From Asaia bogorensis (GTDB lineage Bacteria > Pseudomonadota > Alphaproteobacteria > Acetobacterales > Acetobacteraceae): a DNA stretch of 64,000 nt. Location of the stretch: NCBI GenBank assembly GCA_945869965.1, contig CAMBRC010000007.1, forward strand, positions 1 through 64,000, written 5' to 3'. The position numbers were made by a program, and so were the translations under genes. The notes beneath the pieces are model-generated. The model was given only the letters and a program-made list of their open reading frames with translations. It made no database searches and had not been told where the DNA came from. This document shows positions 1 through 10,293 of this stretch, piece by piece (the first letter of the stretch is position 1; the number at the start of each line of letters is the position of its first letter).

Positions 1-105
1 TACATCGAAGGCTGGTACAATCCAGTGCGGCTCCATTCGGCGCTGGGATATCGTTCGCCAATGGCCTACGAAGCAGACATGCAATCCACCGTGACCGACG
101 CCTAG
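1..105 (+). mobile_element. IS3-family transposase, C-terminal fragment
   Basis: The open frame enters from the left edge and ends at TAG 103-105. The residues YIEGWYNPVRLHSALGYRSP are the typical end of the DDE integrase domain (OrfB) of IS3-family transposases. The sequence at about 125-147 (TCTACCGAAACGGGGCAACC) is probably the terminal inverted repeat, which places the IS end just downstream of tRNA-Thr. Only the last 34 residues are visible, so the state of the rest of the element is unknown. Confidence 0.85.
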
Positions 106-152
106 CCCGCAAGCCGACAAACCGTCTACCGAAACGGGGCAACCCCAAAGAA

Positions 153-227
<75 letters not shown>

Positions 228-327
228 GCCGGACAAGACGGGCACTCCCGCATTGTGAGGCGGGTGATTAGCCGCCCGTCCCGCGCGGTGCAAGTCCCCG
301 TTTTGCACAGCCGCCCGGCACGATGCC

Positions 328-552
328 TTGACGCCTGACGGCGGGCTGGCCAAATGGTGGGCGATGGAACAGCCGCCGGCGTCCCACCCTACGCTGAAGG
401 AGCGCGCGCTGGCGGACAAGCGCGCGCGCGAAGCACGCGAAGCCGCCGCCCTGCGCGCCAATCTGTTGCGGCGCAAGGCACAGGCACGATCACGCGAGCC
501 TTCGGCACCCACTGATCCCGTGACCGCGCCCATCTCCGCCACCGAGGGTTAG
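328..552 (+). CDS. small basic hypothetical protein
   Basis: A 74-residue protein rich in Arg, Ala and Lys with a central helical segment (about residues 25-50, repeated KRAREAREAAALRANLLRRK pattern) and a Pro/Ser/Thr-rich tail. Arg/Ala-rich peptides of this type are common small hypothetical proteins in alphaproteobacteria. The start is uncertain: 328 is TTG with no clear ribosome binding site, and an in-frame ATG lies at 364 (62 residues). No function can be assigned. It lies 56 bp upstream of another unknown gene on the same strand. Confidence 0.6.
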   Translation: MTPDGGLAKWWAMEQPPASHPTLKERALADKRAREAREAAALRANLLRRKAQARSREPSAPTDPVTAPISATEG

Positions 553-608
553 TGATTCCTTGACGCCTGCCGCAGTACCGATCGCTCGGACACGGAAAAT
601 GCGTTGAA

Positions 609-1493
609 ATGATCCCGCCCGCTTCGGTTTCAGCCACCCCAGCGTTGACCCGCCCGGCCTGGACCGGCCCGGCTTCGACCGGCACCCCACCAGGCCAGGC
701 ACCCTTGCAGCCGGCGGCCGACAACGCTGCGCGCCGCGCCCTGGCCACCGGGCTGGCCCAAGGGTTGAAGCTGTTGGCCGATCACGTCCTGCCGCATGCC
801 AACGCCGCGATCGAGGTGGCCGAGCTGGCCGCGCGCGCCGAAGAACTGGCTGCGGCCGCCTGGCAACAGAGTGCGGCGCGCATCCCCGACCCCGCGGGCG
901 CGCGCGCGCTCGCCGAGTCGTTCCAGGGCTTTATCGCCGAAGCCGCCGAATTATCCGGCCGTGCCGCCCGTTCGGCGGCAGCCACGCGCGAAGTCGGCGC
1001 CACCATGGCCGGCCACGCGGCCGCCCTGCGCGAATTCGCCGCCGGCAGCGGCCCGTCCGATCTCACAGCGTTACGCGCCACACTCCGCCCGGTTGTCGCC
1101 TCGCTGGAACAACTGCCGCGGCACATGGCCGAAAGCCGCGCCATGGCGGACGACGTCGCGGGGCTCGGCGCCAAGGCGGTCGAGCTGGGTGCGCGGGCGG
1201 CGAACCTGCAGGCCAATGCCCGTCCGGCCAGCGCCACAGCGCTCGAAATCTATCGCAGCCTGCGCATCTTGGGCGACGAAGCCGCAACCCTGGCCGGCAC
1301 CATGCAGGCCGATTCCGAACGGGTGCGCAGCGCGATCGGCGGGATCGCCAGCCAGGCCGGCCGCCTCGCCACCGCCGGCCAGGACGCCGCACCCCCAGTG
1401 ACGGCGGCAAGCCGCATCGGCGCTGTGGTGACGCAGGGCCGAACTTTACAAGGAGCGACGATGGAATGGGGAACCGGCACCCGCCGCGCTTGA
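609..1493 (+). CDS. alanine-rich helical hypothetical protein
   Basis: A 294-residue protein not recognised as any family. Residues 1-35 are Pro/Ala/Thr-rich and probably disordered. The rest is a long run of Ala-rich amphipathic helices with recurring A-x2-A-x-E-L spacing, suggesting a coiled or helical-bundle architecture like that of phasins or methyl-accepting-type helices. There is no signal peptide or membrane segment. It is convergent with the SMP-30 gene, leaving 19 bp between the two stops. The frame is long and its codon bias is strongly G/C at position three. Confidence 0.65.
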   Translation: MIPPASVSATPALTRPAWTGPASTGTPPGQAPLQPAADNAARRALATGLAQGLKLLADHVLPHANAAIEVAELAARAEELAAAAWQQSAARIPDPAGARALAESFQGFIAEAAELSGRAARSAAATREVGATMAGHAAALREFAAGSGPSDLTALRATLRPVVASLEQLPRHMAESRAMADDVAGLGAKAVELGARAANLQANARPASATALEIYRSLRILGDEAATLAGTMQADSERVRSAIGGIASQAGRLATAGQDAAPPVTAASRIGAVVTQGRTLQGATMEWGTGTRRA

Positions 1494-1512
1494 GGGGTAT
1501 CCGGGCCGGCGC

Positions 1513-2427
<915 letters not shown>

Positions 2428-2564
2428 GGCGTTCCCCTCTGGCCGCGAGAGTGCGACGCCGCCCCGGCCGCGGCAAGGGATCAGACAAAGCATGACCACG
2501 GCCCGCCATTCCGCTATATCTCGCGCATAAGACGACCGCCCAAGAACACCCGGGAGACGCGGCC

Positions 2565-3812
2565 ATGAACGATGCCATCTTCGACCCCGCCACGGCCGAC
2601 CCGTACTCGATTCCGCTCGACCAGCTGAACCCGGCCCAAGCCGCGCTGTTCCAGGCCGACCGCCACTGGGCCTATTTCGAGCGCCTGCGCCGCGAAGCCC
2701 CAGTGCACTTCACCGCCGAAAGCGAGTTCGGCCCGTACTGGTCGGTGACCAAGTACAAGGACATCATGGCGGTGGACACCAACCACCAGGTGTATTCGTC
2801 GCTCTCCACCCTCGGCGGCATCGCCATCCGCGACCAGAGTGCCGACTTCCCGCTGCCGATGTTCATCGCCATGGACCCGCCGCGCCATGATGCGCAGCGC
2901 CTGGCGGTCAGCCCGATCGTCGCGCCGAGTAACCTGGCCAACCTCGAAGGCCTGATCCGCGAACGCGCCGTCATGATCCTGGATGCCCTGCCGCGCGGCG
3001 AGGCGTTCGATTTCGTCGACCGCGTCTCGATCGAGCTGACCACCCAGATGCTGGCCACCCTGTTCGACTTCCCGTTCGAGGAGCGCCGCAAGCTCACCCG
3101 CTGGTCCGACGTCGCCACCGCGGTGCCCGGCGGCGGCATTGTCGAGACCGAGGAACAGCGGCAAGCGGAGCTGCGCGAGTGCCTCGGCTATTTCATGAAC
3201 CTGTGGAACGAGCGCCTCAAGACCGGCGGCGGCAACGACCTGATCTCGATGCTCCAGTCCTCGCCGGCCACCCGCGAGATGTCGCCGCAGGAGTTCCTCG
3301 GCAACATCATCCTGCTGATCGTCGGCGGCAACGACACCACGCGCAATTCGCTGACCGGCGGCGTCTATGCCTTCAGCAAGTTCCCCGCCGAATGGGCCAA
3401 GCTGAAGGCCAACCCCGCCCTGCTGGACAGCGCGGTGCCGGAGATCATCCGCTGGCAGACCCCGCTGTCCCATATGCGCCGCACCGCGCTAGCCGATGCC
3501 GAGCTGGGCGGCCAGCAGATCAAAAAGGGCGACAAGGTGGTCATGTGGTACGTCTCGGGCAACCGCGACGAGGAGATGATCGAGCGCCCGATGGACCTGA
3601 TCATCGACCGCAAGCGCCCGCGCCAGCATCTGAGCTTCGGCTTCGGCATCCATCGCTGCGTCGGCAACCGGTTGGCGGAAATGCAGCTCAAGATCGTCTG
3701 GGAAGAGATCCTGAAGCGCGGCTTCGAGATCGAGGTGCTGGAGGAGCCGAGCCGGATCTTCTCCACCTTCATCAAGGGCTACGGCACGATGAAGGTGAAG
3801 ATCGCCGCCTGA
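2565..3812 (+). CDS. cytochrome P450, CYP153 family (alkane/fatty-acid omega-hydroxylase type)
   Basis: A 415-residue soluble P450. It shows the I-helix GGNDTTRN (254-261), the K-helix E-x-x-R at 293-296 and the haem loop FGFGIHRCVG with axial Cys365. Long stretches such as FGPYWSVTKYKDIMAV, LPMFIAMDPPRHD, WQTPLSHMRRTAL and KGDKVVMWYVSGNRD match what I recall of CYP153A alkane hydroxylases. That family hydroxylates the terminal carbon of medium-chain alkanes, alcohols or fatty acids and needs a ferredoxin and ferredoxin reductase. No redox-partner gene is adjacent, unlike the usual CYP153 operons. The start ATG follows GGGAGAC. Confidence 0.95.
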   Translation: MNDAIFDPATADPYSIPLDQLNPAQAALFQADRHWAYFERLRREAPVHFTAESEFGPYWSVTKYKDIMAVDTNHQVYSSLSTLGGIAIRDQSADFPLPMFIAMDPPRHDAQRLAVSPIVAPSNLANLEGLIRERAVMILDALPRGEAFDFVDRVSIELTTQMLATLFDFPFEERRKLTRWSDVATAVPGGGIVETEEQRQAELRECLGYFMNLWNERLKTGGGNDLISMLQSSPATREMSPQEFLGNIILLIVGGNDTTRNSLTGGVYAFSKFPAEWAKLKANPALLDSAVPEIIRWQTPLSHMRRTALADAELGGQQIKKGDKVVMWYVSGNRDEEMIERPMDLIIDRKRPRQHLSFGFGIHRCVGNRLAEMQLKIVWEEILKRGFEIEVLEEPSRIFSTFIKGYGTMKVKIAA

Positions 3813-3826
3813 GCGCCGCGGCGCGC

Positions 3827-4372
3827 ATGGCGGAGGCACCATCCGATCTCGCCGTGCTTCCCCGGCGGCTGCTGGATCGGGTGATGGACGGCTACCGGCT
3901 CGACCTCGCCGGCATCCATGGCCCTGGCCACTGGCGCCGTGTCCGCGCCAACGGCCTCGCCCTGGCCGCGCGCACGAACGGTGCCGATCCCGCGGTGATT
4001 GAGCTGTTCGCGCTGCTGCACGACAGCCGCCGCCACGACGACAACGAGGATCCCGACCACGGCGACCGCGCCGCCGCCCTCGTCCACGACCTCGCCGCAG
4101 CCGCGCTGCTCCCGCTCGACTCTGTCCGCTTGGCGCTGTTGGCCGATGCCTGTTCGCGCCACACGCGCGGCGAGGTCAGCGACGACCCCACCATTGGCTG
4201 CTGCTGGGACGCCGACCGGTTGGATCTGTCACGCCTGCTGATCCGCCCGCGCGACCGCCTCCTCAGCACCGCGGCTGCCCACGATGCCAGCGTGCAGCAC
4301 GCAGCCTGGACCAACGGCGGTACCCGCAGCCTGGTGCCCGCCGCTCCGGGCTGGCCATCCCCGCCCGGCTGA
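3827..4372 (+). CDS. HD-domain protein (metal-dependent phosphohydrolase-like)
   Basis: A 181-residue protein starting 14 bp after the P450 stop and probably co-transcribed. It carries the HD signature: GPGHWRRV with an upstream His near residue 30, ALLHDSRRHDD near 60-70 with the HD pair, and a later Asp in CCWDADRLDLSR. Related small HD proteins are uncharacterised. A longer frame runs upstream through the P450 gene but is only a shadow, because homology to HD proteins begins at this ATG. Substrate unknown. Confidence 0.8.
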   Translation: MAEAPSDLAVLPRRLLDRVMDGYRLDLAGIHGPGHWRRVRANGLALAARTNGADPAVIELFALLHDSRRHDDNEDPDHGDRAAALVHDLAAAALLPLDSVRLALLADACSRHTRGEVSDDPTIGCCWDADRLDLSRLLIRPRDRLLSTAAAHDASVQHAAWTNGGTRSLVPAAPGWPSPPG

Positions 4373-4392
4373 ACGCCGGCCAGGGGTCCCGG

Positions 4393-5541
4393 TCAAGGCC
4401 CGGCTGGCGCCGCATTCCGTGCGATGGTAACGCGCCGCACGCCGCGCTCATCGAGCCACCGCGCCCATAGCCCGAGTACAAGCGCCCCGCCGACGGTCAC
4501 CCCGATATCCACCGCCCAACTCGCCGGCGCCAGCCGCAGCGCCTGCGTCGCCCCCCAGGACACGAACAGCCCGAGGCAGAACACCTCCAGGCTGTGCCGC
4601 CCGATCACCGCCAGCCACGAAACCCCGCGCGCATGCATCCACCCCGCCGTCCGCGGCACGAAGCGCGACACCAGCCACGCCAGCGCCAGCGCATGCAGCA
4701 GCGCGCTCACCGGCAAATCCGCCTTCTCGGTGATCCACCCCGGCTGGGCAAACGGCGCCGCCCAGAGCGCGTATTCCGGCAGCGCGCCCAACAGCGCCAC
4801 CCGCACCGCCAACGCCCCGAGCAACAGCGCCACCGCGCCCGCCGTCAAGACCCGAGCCCACCGCACCGGCAGCGCCAGAGCCCGCCCGCGCAACAGCGCC
4901 CGCCGCCCCAGCCACGCACCGCCCAGGAACAGCACCTGCCAAGCCAGCGGATCATACTCCACCCCCGGCACCGCAACCCCGCTCACCTGCACCAGGACAT
5001 AGAGCCCAACCGGCGCCAGGATCGCCCAATCGCCAACCCGGCTCCACAGCAAGGCGAACCCCGGCAGCAGCAGCATCCCCCAAATGAACGTCGGCAGGAT
5101 GCCCATGAACGCCGGCTGGTGCAGCATCAGCAGGATGCCCGGCAACACCTCCAGCGGCGTGGCAAGCACGCGGCCCCATCCCAGCCGCTCGCTCTCCCCC
5201 GGAACCAGCATCCAGATGCAGGCGATGGCGATCATCAGCCCGAACAGCGCAAACACCAGCAGGTGCGTCCGGTACAGCCGCAAGGCCCGCCCCAGCATGT
5301 CCCGGGTCGCCATCCACCAGCCGTCGCGCCGCTGCTTGAGGGTGTAGACGCTGCCCAGCGTGAACCCGGACAACAGCACGAACAGCTCGGAACTGTCGGA
5401 AAACCCCCAGTTGCTGTGGATCACCCAGCCGCCGATGAACGAGAAGCCGATATGCTTGGCAAAGATGGTGAGCTGCAGGATCCCCTTGACCACATCCAGC
5501 CGCTGGTCGCGCTCCGGCTTCGCCAACGCCATGCCACTCAT
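4393..5541 (-). CDS. OpgC-domain acyltransferase-like membrane protein
   Basis: A 382-residue polytopic membrane protein with about ten hydrophobic segments. The N-terminal [18 protein letters not shown] and [17 protein letters not shown] are characteristic of OpgC, the membrane protein that succinylates osmoregulated periplasmic glucans. OpgC-like proteins in other contexts are probably general carbohydrate O-acyltransferases. No opgG/opgH genes are in the window, so the glucan assignment is inference. An alternative start is Met4. It is convergent with the HD gene. Confidence 0.85.
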   Translation of the reverse strand: MSGMALAKPERDQRLDVVKGILQLTIFAKHIGFSFIGGWVIHSNWGFSDSSELFVLLSGFTLGSVYTLKQRRDGWWMATRDMLGRALRLYRTHLLVFALFGLMIAIACIWMLVPGESERLGWGRVLATPLEVLPGILLMLHQPAFMGILPTFIWGMLLLPGFALLWSRVGDWAILAPVGLYVLVQVSGVAVPGVEYDPLAWQVLFLGGAWLGRRALLRGRALALPVRWARVLTAGAVALLLGALAVRVALLGALPEYALWAAPFAQPGWITEKADLPVSALLHALALAWLVSRFVPRTAGWMHARGVSWLAVIGRHSLEVFCLGLFVSWGATQALRLAPASWAVDIGVTVGGALVLGLWARWLDERGVRRVTIARNAAPAGP

Positions 5542-5560
5542 GCCCAGACCTCCCCCAACC

Positions 5561-5596
5561 CCATTTGCCGCCCCATTTGCCGCCCCATTTGCCGCC
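5561..5596. repeat. three tandem copies of a 12-bp unit
   Basis: The unit CCATTTGCCGCC occurs three times without interruption between the start of the OpgC gene and dcd. The copies are identical, so the tract could vary in copy number. It lies in the shared upstream region of two divergent genes. No function is known. Confidence 0.9.
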
Positions 5597-5673
5597 CGGT
5601 GGCGGACCGGCTAGACCCCCCTCCCAGCGCGCGACCCACCCCCCGCTCCGCATGCCCGTATTGGAGGCCCGCC

Positions 5674-6231
5674 ATGGCCGTGATGTCCGACATCTGGATC
5701 CGCCAAATGGCGCAGGAACAAGGCATGATCGAACCTTTCGTCGAGACGCAGAAGCGCGAGGGAGTCATCAGCTACGGCCTCTCCAGCTACGGCTACGACG
5801 CGCGCGTCGCCGACGCCTTCAAGGTCTTCACCAACGTGGACTCGGCAATCGTCGATCCGAAACAGTTCAATCCAAATTCTTTTGTCGATCGCACTGGCCC
5901 GGTCTGCGTGATCCCGCCGAACAGCTTCGTGCTCGCCCACACGGTAGAGTATTTCCGCATCCCGCGCGACGTTCTCGTGATCTGCCTGGGCAAGTCCACC
6001 TACGCCCGCTGCGGCATCATCGTGAACGTCACCCCGCTGGAACCGGAATGGGAGGGCCAGGTCACCATCGAAATCAGCAACACCACCCCCCTGCCCGCCA
6101 AGATCTATGCCTTCGAGGGCATCTGCCAGTTCCTCTTCCTGCGCGGCAACGAGCCCTGCGAGACCAGCTACCGGGACAAGGCAGGAAAATATATGGGTCA
6201 ACGCGGCGTGGCACTTCCCCGGCTCGGTTAA
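5674..6231 (+). CDS. dcd: dCTP deaminase
   Basis: A 185-residue enzyme that deaminates dCTP to dUTP, supplying dUMP for dTMP synthesis. Family motifs are present: [15 protein letters not shown] near the N-terminus, [20 protein letters not shown] containing the Ser-x4-Arg catalytic region, and [12 protein letters not shown] with the catalytic Glu. The C-terminal [12 protein letters not shown] is the nucleotide-closing lid. The start at 5674 follows TTGGAGGCC. The gene lies 19 bp before murA and probably shares a transcript with it. Confidence 0.97.
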   Translation: MAVMSDIWIRQMAQEQGMIEPFVETQKREGVISYGLSSYGYDARVADAFKVFTNVDSAIVDPKQFNPNSFVDRTGPVCVIPPNSFVLAHTVEYFRIPRDVLVICLGKSTYARCGIIVNVTPLEPEWEGQVTIEISNTTPLPAKIYAFEGICQFLFLRGNEPCETSYRDKAGKYMGQRGVALPRLG

Positions 6232-6250
6232 AGTGGTGTACTAAGTCGAC

Positions 6251-7516
6251 ATGGACAAGATAGTCATCCGCGGCGGCCGGCCGCTCTCCGGCAACATCAC
6301 GATTGGCGGCGCGAAAAACGCCGCCCTTCCCTTGATGGCCGCCGGCCTGCTGACTGCCGAGCGCCTGGTGCTGACCAATGTGCCGCTGCTGGCCGACATC
6401 CAGACCATGGCGCAATTGCTGCGCAACCATGGCGTGGCCGTCGAGCCGCAGGAAGATGACGGTCGCGTGCTGTCGATCGGCGGTGAAATCCGCAATATCG
6501 AGGCGCCATACGATATCGTGCGCAAGATGCGCGCCTCTTTCCTGGTGCTCGGCCCGATCCTGGCGCGCACCGGCGAGGCCCGGGTGTCGCTGCCCGGCGG
6601 CTGCCAGATCGGCGCCCGGCCAGTGGATCTGCACCTCAAGGGCCTGGAACAGCTCGGCGCCGAGATCAGCCTGGATGCCGGCTACGTGCTGGCCAGCGCA
6701 CCGCAAGGGCTGCGCGGGGCGACCATCGTCCTGCCCTTCCCCAGCGTCGGCGCCACCGAAAACCTGTTGATGGCGGCCACCCTGGCGAACGGCCAGACCG
6801 TCCTGGCCAACGCCGCGCGCGAGCCTGAGATCACCAACCTGGCCGAATGCCTGGCCGCCATGGGTGCCCGCATCGAGGGCATCGGCAGCGACCGCCTGGT
6901 CATCGAGGGCGTCGCCAGCCTGCACGGCGCCACCCATGCAATCATCCCCGACCGGATCGAGACCGGCTCCTATGCCTGTGCGGCCGCGATCACCGGCGGC
7001 TCGGTCCACCTCAAGGGCGCCCGGCTCGACGATCTCGGCGCCGTCGTACGCACGCTGGCCGAAGCGGGCGTCGAGATCACCGAGGAGGAGGGGGGGCTGG
7101 CCGTTCGCCGGCTGAACGGCCTGCATGGCATTGATTTCATAACCGAACCCTATCCCGGCTTCCCCACCGACATGCAGGCCCAGCTGATGGCCCTGATGTG
7201 CGTTGCCGAAGGTGCGAGCATGATCACCGAGAACATCTTCGAGGACCGCTTCGGCCACGCCGCCGAGCTGCGCCGCATGGGCGCCAACATCAAGGTCCAC
7301 GGCGCCTCGGCCATCATCCGCGGCACCCCCACCCTCTCCGGCGCCCCGGTGATGGCCAGCGACCTGCGCGCCAGCTTCGGCCTCATCGTCGCCGGCCTCG
7401 CCGCCCGCGGCGAGACGGTGGTCAACCGCGTCTACCACCTGGACCGCGGCTACGAAGCCGTCGAACAGAAGCTCGCCGCCTGCGGGGCGGACATCGAACG
7501 CGTGCACGCCCTCTAG
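6251..7516 (+). CDS. murA: UDP-N-acetylglucosamine 1-carboxyvinyltransferase
   Basis: A 421-residue MurA, the first committed enzyme of peptidoglycan synthesis, which adds enolpyruvate from PEP to UDP-GlcNAc in the cytoplasm. It shows the N-terminal [13 protein letters not shown], the catalytic loop [15 protein letters not shown] with nucleophile Cys118 (the fosfomycin target, not replaced by Asp), and the C-terminal [15 protein letters not shown]. Length matches the family. The last bases overlap the convergent SGNH gene by four. Confidence 0.98.
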   Translation: MDKIVIRGGRPLSGNITIGGAKNAALPLMAAGLLTAERLVLTNVPLLADIQTMAQLLRNHGVAVEPQEDDGRVLSIGGEIRNIEAPYDIVRKMRASFLVLGPILARTGEARVSLPGGCQIGARPVDLHLKGLEQLGAEISLDAGYVLASAPQGLRGATIVLPFPSVGATENLLMAATLANGQTVLANAAREPEITNLAECLAAMGARIEGIGSDRLVIEGVASLHGATHAIIPDRIETGSYACAAAITGGSVHLKGARLDDLGAVVRTLAEAGVEITEEEGGLAVRRLNGLHGIDFITEPYPGFPTDMQAQLMALMCVAEGASMITENIFEDRFGHAAELRRMGANIKVHGASAIIRGTPTLSGAPVMASDLRASFGLIVAGLAARGETVVNRVYHLDRGYEAVEQKLAACGADIERVHAL

Positions 7517-8688
7517 CGGCTCAGCGCACCGCGGGCCTGCAAGCTCGCAAACACGGATTCCGCCAGCAGCGTGTTGACGGCCGCATTGTAGTGCCCCAGC
7601 GGCATGAAGAAGCCCGGGATATGCCCGTCCCCAACATGCCTGGCCAAGATCGGCCCGAAATCCAGGTGATCGATCCGCAGCCGGTTGAGGTCGTCGACGA
7701 GGTTTTCGTACGGGAATTTCCCGGTCTTGCGGTGATGACCAAGGTCGTGCCGCGTCGCGAACAGCACGACCAGCAGCGTCTGCCCGCGCGCGCGTGCGGT
7801 TTGCTGGAACGCTTGCACTATCGCCGTGCTGATTTCGAGCCCGCGCAGCGCATGGCCGCGCTGGTAGAACGTGGCAAAATCCGGCCGGCGCGCGAACAGC
7901 GAACGCATCTGGTAGCCCGCCATGTTACGCAGCACCGCGATGGAATACGGGAACGCCAGGTCAGTCACGCCGGCCGCCCCGCCGGGCTGGAAATTCTCGT
8001 CGGGAATCGGCAGGAACGGCGCGTCGAGCCCCACCGAGCGGCGGTATTCGCTCTCGCTCACCGCCATCAGCGGCACCTCCACCAAGCCGCCGCGATCATC
8101 GAGCACAAAGCGCGGCTTCATCGCATAGTGGCTGGCATGGGTAATCAGGTCCCAATTGCGCGTCAGGTTGCGCACGATGCCCTCGGACAGGTGCGTCAGG
8201 ATGACCACCGGCGCAGGGTCCGCCGTCCGGGCCAGATAGCGCATATAGGCCTGGTCGGTGCCGTAGCCCGGCACGCCGAAATTGCCGACCCGCGCGCCCG
8301 CGCGCAGCGCCAGCTGGTTGCCCCACGCCGCGGTATCATCGACTTCCGAGCCCGCCGCGTAGGAATCGCCGAACACCGCAATCCGGTCGGCCGAGGCGCG
8401 CGGATCAGGAAAGGCCGGGCTGGGCCGGGCACCCGCCGCGTCATAGGCGCCGGTCGTGTCCGCTGCCGTCGACGGCCAGCCCAGTCGCTGGTCACGCAAC
8501 GCCAGGTACTCGCCATAGGTCTTGACCGCCGCCGCCGGCTGCATGACCGGTGCCGAATACATCTTGAACCGGCTTTGCAGGACGCGCCCGGCGCCGAACG
8601 AGCAGAGTTCCACCAGCGCTGCCAGCAGGACCGCGAAGGCCGCGATGAACCCGATGCGAATGCCGCGTCGTTCAACGAGTTGCGGCAT
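7513..8688 (-). CDS. membrane-anchored SGNH/GDSL-like hydrolase
   Basis: A 391-residue protein with one N-terminal transmembrane or signal-anchor helix ([20 protein letters not shown]). The extracytoplasmic domain has an SGNH-type nucleophile motif, [13 protein letters not shown], around residue 85-97. Such domains occur in polysaccharide O-acetyl esterases and transferases (AlgX/AlgJ-like). The ATG at 8688 follows GGAGGG and is preferred over upstream in-frame starts. It is convergent with murA. OpgC, an acyltransferase, is close by, but no direct link is shown. Confidence 0.7.
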   Translation of the reverse strand: MPQLVERRGIRIGFIAAFAVLLAALVELCSFGAGRVLQSRFKMYSAPVMQPAAAVKTYGEYLALRDQRLGWPSTAADTTGAYDAAGARPSPAFPDPRASADRIAVFGDSYAAGSEVDDTAAWGNQLALRAGARVGNFGVPGYGTDQAYMRYLARTADPAPVVILTHLSEGIVRNLTRNWDLITHASHYAMKPRFVLDDRGGLVEVPLMAVSESEYRRSVGLDAPFLPIPDENFQPGGAAGVTDLAFPYSIAVLRNMAGYQMRSLFARRPDFATFYQRGHALRGLEISTAIVQAFQQTARARGQTLLVVLFATRHDLGHHRKTGKFPYENLVDDLNRLRIDHLDFGPILARHVGDGHIPGFFMPLGHYNAAVNTLLAESVFASLQARGALSR

Positions 8689-8806
8689 GTCCGTCCCTCC
8701 GATGCGTCGACGTTCCGAGCGCCAGCGCCAAAAATAGCCACCGCGCCGAAGCCCGACAAGTTCGCCCAGCCAACGCCAGGGCAATCGGGTGAGGGCTCAG
8801 GCACCA

Positions 8807-8843
8807 AGCAAGGCTCCGCCGGCAAAGGGCCGCAGGCCCTTTG
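8807..8843. repeat. GC-rich palindromic intergenic repeat
   Basis: AGCAAGGCTCCGCCGGCAAA begins the element and is followed by a perfect 9-bp stem CAAAGGGCC/GGCCCTTTG with loop GCA. The same opening sequence recurs upstream of sdaA (39643). It sits in the 337-bp divergent gap 8689-9025, which otherwise holds no gene I can support beyond the promoter of the following small gene. Confidence 0.7.
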
Positions 8844-8986
8844 ATCCCGATTCATGGGCTCGGCGCATCCTTGAGGCGGGCGTGCCTGTCTCCGGCATGC
8901 GACTGCCGCCGGTCCAGCACCGGATGCCAGCCGCGGCAATGACCGCTTCCAGTCATGGCGGATTTTTTGCACTTTAAGAAAAATTT

Positions 8987-9025
8987 TTCTTCCATTCGGC
9001 GTCTACATCGGTATATTATCCCGAA
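8987..9025 (+). promoter_or_regulatory. putative promoter placing the transcript start at the ATG
   Basis: An AT-rich island in a GC-rich region. TTCTTC at 8987-8992 could serve as a -35 element and TATATTAT at 9012-9019 as the -10. The expected start lies at about 9025-9026, the A of the downstream ATG, so the mRNA may be leaderless. AATTTTTCTT at 8982-8991 recurs at nearly the same distance before the similar gene at 43655. Confidence 0.45.
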
Positions 9026-9406
9026 ATGCCGTCTTTGTCCACCACCACCGACGCAAGCCGCCGCACCGCCCTTGCGGTGGCTGCGGAATTGCGTCTTGGC
9101 GCCGGGCTGACGGCCCTGATCCTCGCTTTGCTCGTCCGCCTGTTCGGCCGGACCGATGCGGCCTGGGATTTCCTCCCCGAACACGCAGACGACCACGCGA
9201 ACCACGCCATCACCCTGCCCACCATCGGCCGCGCGCCCCACGCCTTCTGGATCGAGTCCGGCCGATTCCCCGACTGGATTCTCCCCGGCATCCGCAACCG
9301 CGGCATGCGCCCCGCCGCGCGCCCCGCGCGCCTGCGCCCCCGTGCCCTGCCCGCCCGCACCCTGTCCGCCCGCGCGCCACCCGGCGCCCATCCCGTCCCA
9401 TGCTGA
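9026..9406 (+). CDS. small hypothetical protein with one hydrophobic helix and Arg/Pro tail
   Basis: A 126-residue protein not matched to a named family. Residues 26-42 form a hydrophobic helix with ALILALLVRLFGR, followed by an acidic/His stretch and a tail rich in Arg, Pro and Ala. The gene at 43655 has the same layout (ALIMACLARIFAR, then a Pro/Arg-rich tail) and a similar AT-rich promoter, suggesting a loose paralogue family. There is no Shine-Dalgarno sequence before the ATG, consistent with leaderless expression. The low-complexity tail means the exact end is less certain. Confidence 0.5.
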   Translation: MPSLSTTTDASRRTALAVAAELRLGAGLTALILALLVRLFGRTDAAWDFLPEHADDHANHAITLPTIGRAPHAFWIESGRFPDWILPGIRNRGMRPAARPARLRPRALPARTLSARAPPGAHPVPC

Positions 9407-9456
9407 AAGCACCCCTAACCAGGGGACGCCGACTCACGCCTCAATTTTAATGAGGT

Positions 9457-9495
9457 CCAGGGGCTCGGCCCCTGGCAGGTCTGGGCGGAGCCCAG
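9457..9495. repeat. pair of GC-rich hairpins between genes
   Basis: Two adjacent palindromes: CCAGGGG/CCCCTGG (9457-9475, loop CTCGG) and CTGGGC/GCCCAG (9481-9495, loop GGA). They lie in the 190-bp gap before hisG, downstream of the small gene that ends at 9406. Related GC-rich palindromes occur at about 28260-28440 and 56160-56260. No T-run follows, so they look like dispersed repeats or rho-independent-like structures without a tail. Confidence 0.6.
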
Positions 9496-9594
9496 CCTTC
9501 CCTTCCTCCCCCAAGCGCATCCCAGCACCCCGCTCCCCCCCGTTCCCGCGCCCGCCATGCCCGGCTATGCAACCCCCACCGCATGGAGCCACCA

Positions 9595-10293
9595 ATGACC
9601 GCCGCCTTCCGCGCCGAAGCCCTGGAGCCCGATGCTACCGGGCCATTGATCCTTGCCTTGCCCAAGGGCCGCATCCTCGCAGAATGCGCCCCGCTGCTGC
9701 ACGCCGCCGGCATTCATCCGAATCCCGACTACACCAACGAGGACTCGCGGGCCCTGCGATTCGCCACCGACGACCCCGGCCTCGATGTGGTGCGCGTGCG
9801 CAGCTTCGATGTCGCGACCTTCGTGGCGTTCGGCGCCGCCCAGATCGGCATCTGCGGCGCCGATGTGCTGATGGAATTCGACTATCCCGAGATCTACGCC
9901 CCGCTCGACCTCGGCATCGGCGCCTGCCGCGTCTCGGTCGCCGAACCGGCCGCCACCGCCGGTAGCGACGATCCCAGCACCTGGTCGCGCATCCGGGTCG
10001 CCACCAAATACCCCAACATCGCCCGCCGCCATTACGCCAGCCGCGGCATAAACGCTGATATCGTGCACCTGAACGGGGCGATGGAACTGGCCCCCGCCCT
10101 CGGCCTGACCCGCGTCATCGTCGACCTGGTCGCCACCGGCTCGACGCTGAAGGCCAATGGCCTGGTGGAAACCGAGGTGATTGCGAAGGTGACCAGCCGC
10201 CTGATCGTCAACCGCACCGCGCTGAAGACACGGCCGGAGGCGATCGGCGCGATGATCGCCCGCTTCCGAAGCGCCCTGGCCACCCTGGCATGA
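9595..10293 (+). CDS. hisG: ATP phosphoribosyltransferase, short form
   Basis: A 232-residue enzyme catalysing the first step of histidine biosynthesis, ATP + PRPP to phosphoribosyl-ATP. It has LILALPKGRI at the N-terminus, GICGADVLMEF and the PRPP loop IVDLVATGSTLKANGL. It lacks the C-terminal ACT-like domain, so it is the short form that needs HisZ as regulatory partner; hisZ is not in the window. The ATG at 9595 matches the family N-terminus better than one at 9583. It overlaps hisD by four bases (ATGA), indicating translational coupling. Confidence 0.96.
   Translation: MTAAFRAEALEPDATGPLILALPKGRILAECAPLLHAAGIHPNPDYTNEDSRALRFATDDPGLDVVRVRSFDVATFVAFGAAQIGICGADVLMEFDYPEIYAPLDLGIGACRVSVAEPAATAGSDDPSTWSRIRVATKYPNIARRHYASRGINADIVHLNGAMELAPALGLTRVIVDLVATGSTLKANGLVETEVIAKVTSRLIVNRTALKTRPEAIGAMIARFRSALATLA

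Noticed and set aside
3179-3826. A longer frame running into the HD gene from inside the P450
   Set aside because: The first 216 codons are a shadow of CYP153; HD similarity and a natural start begin at 3827.
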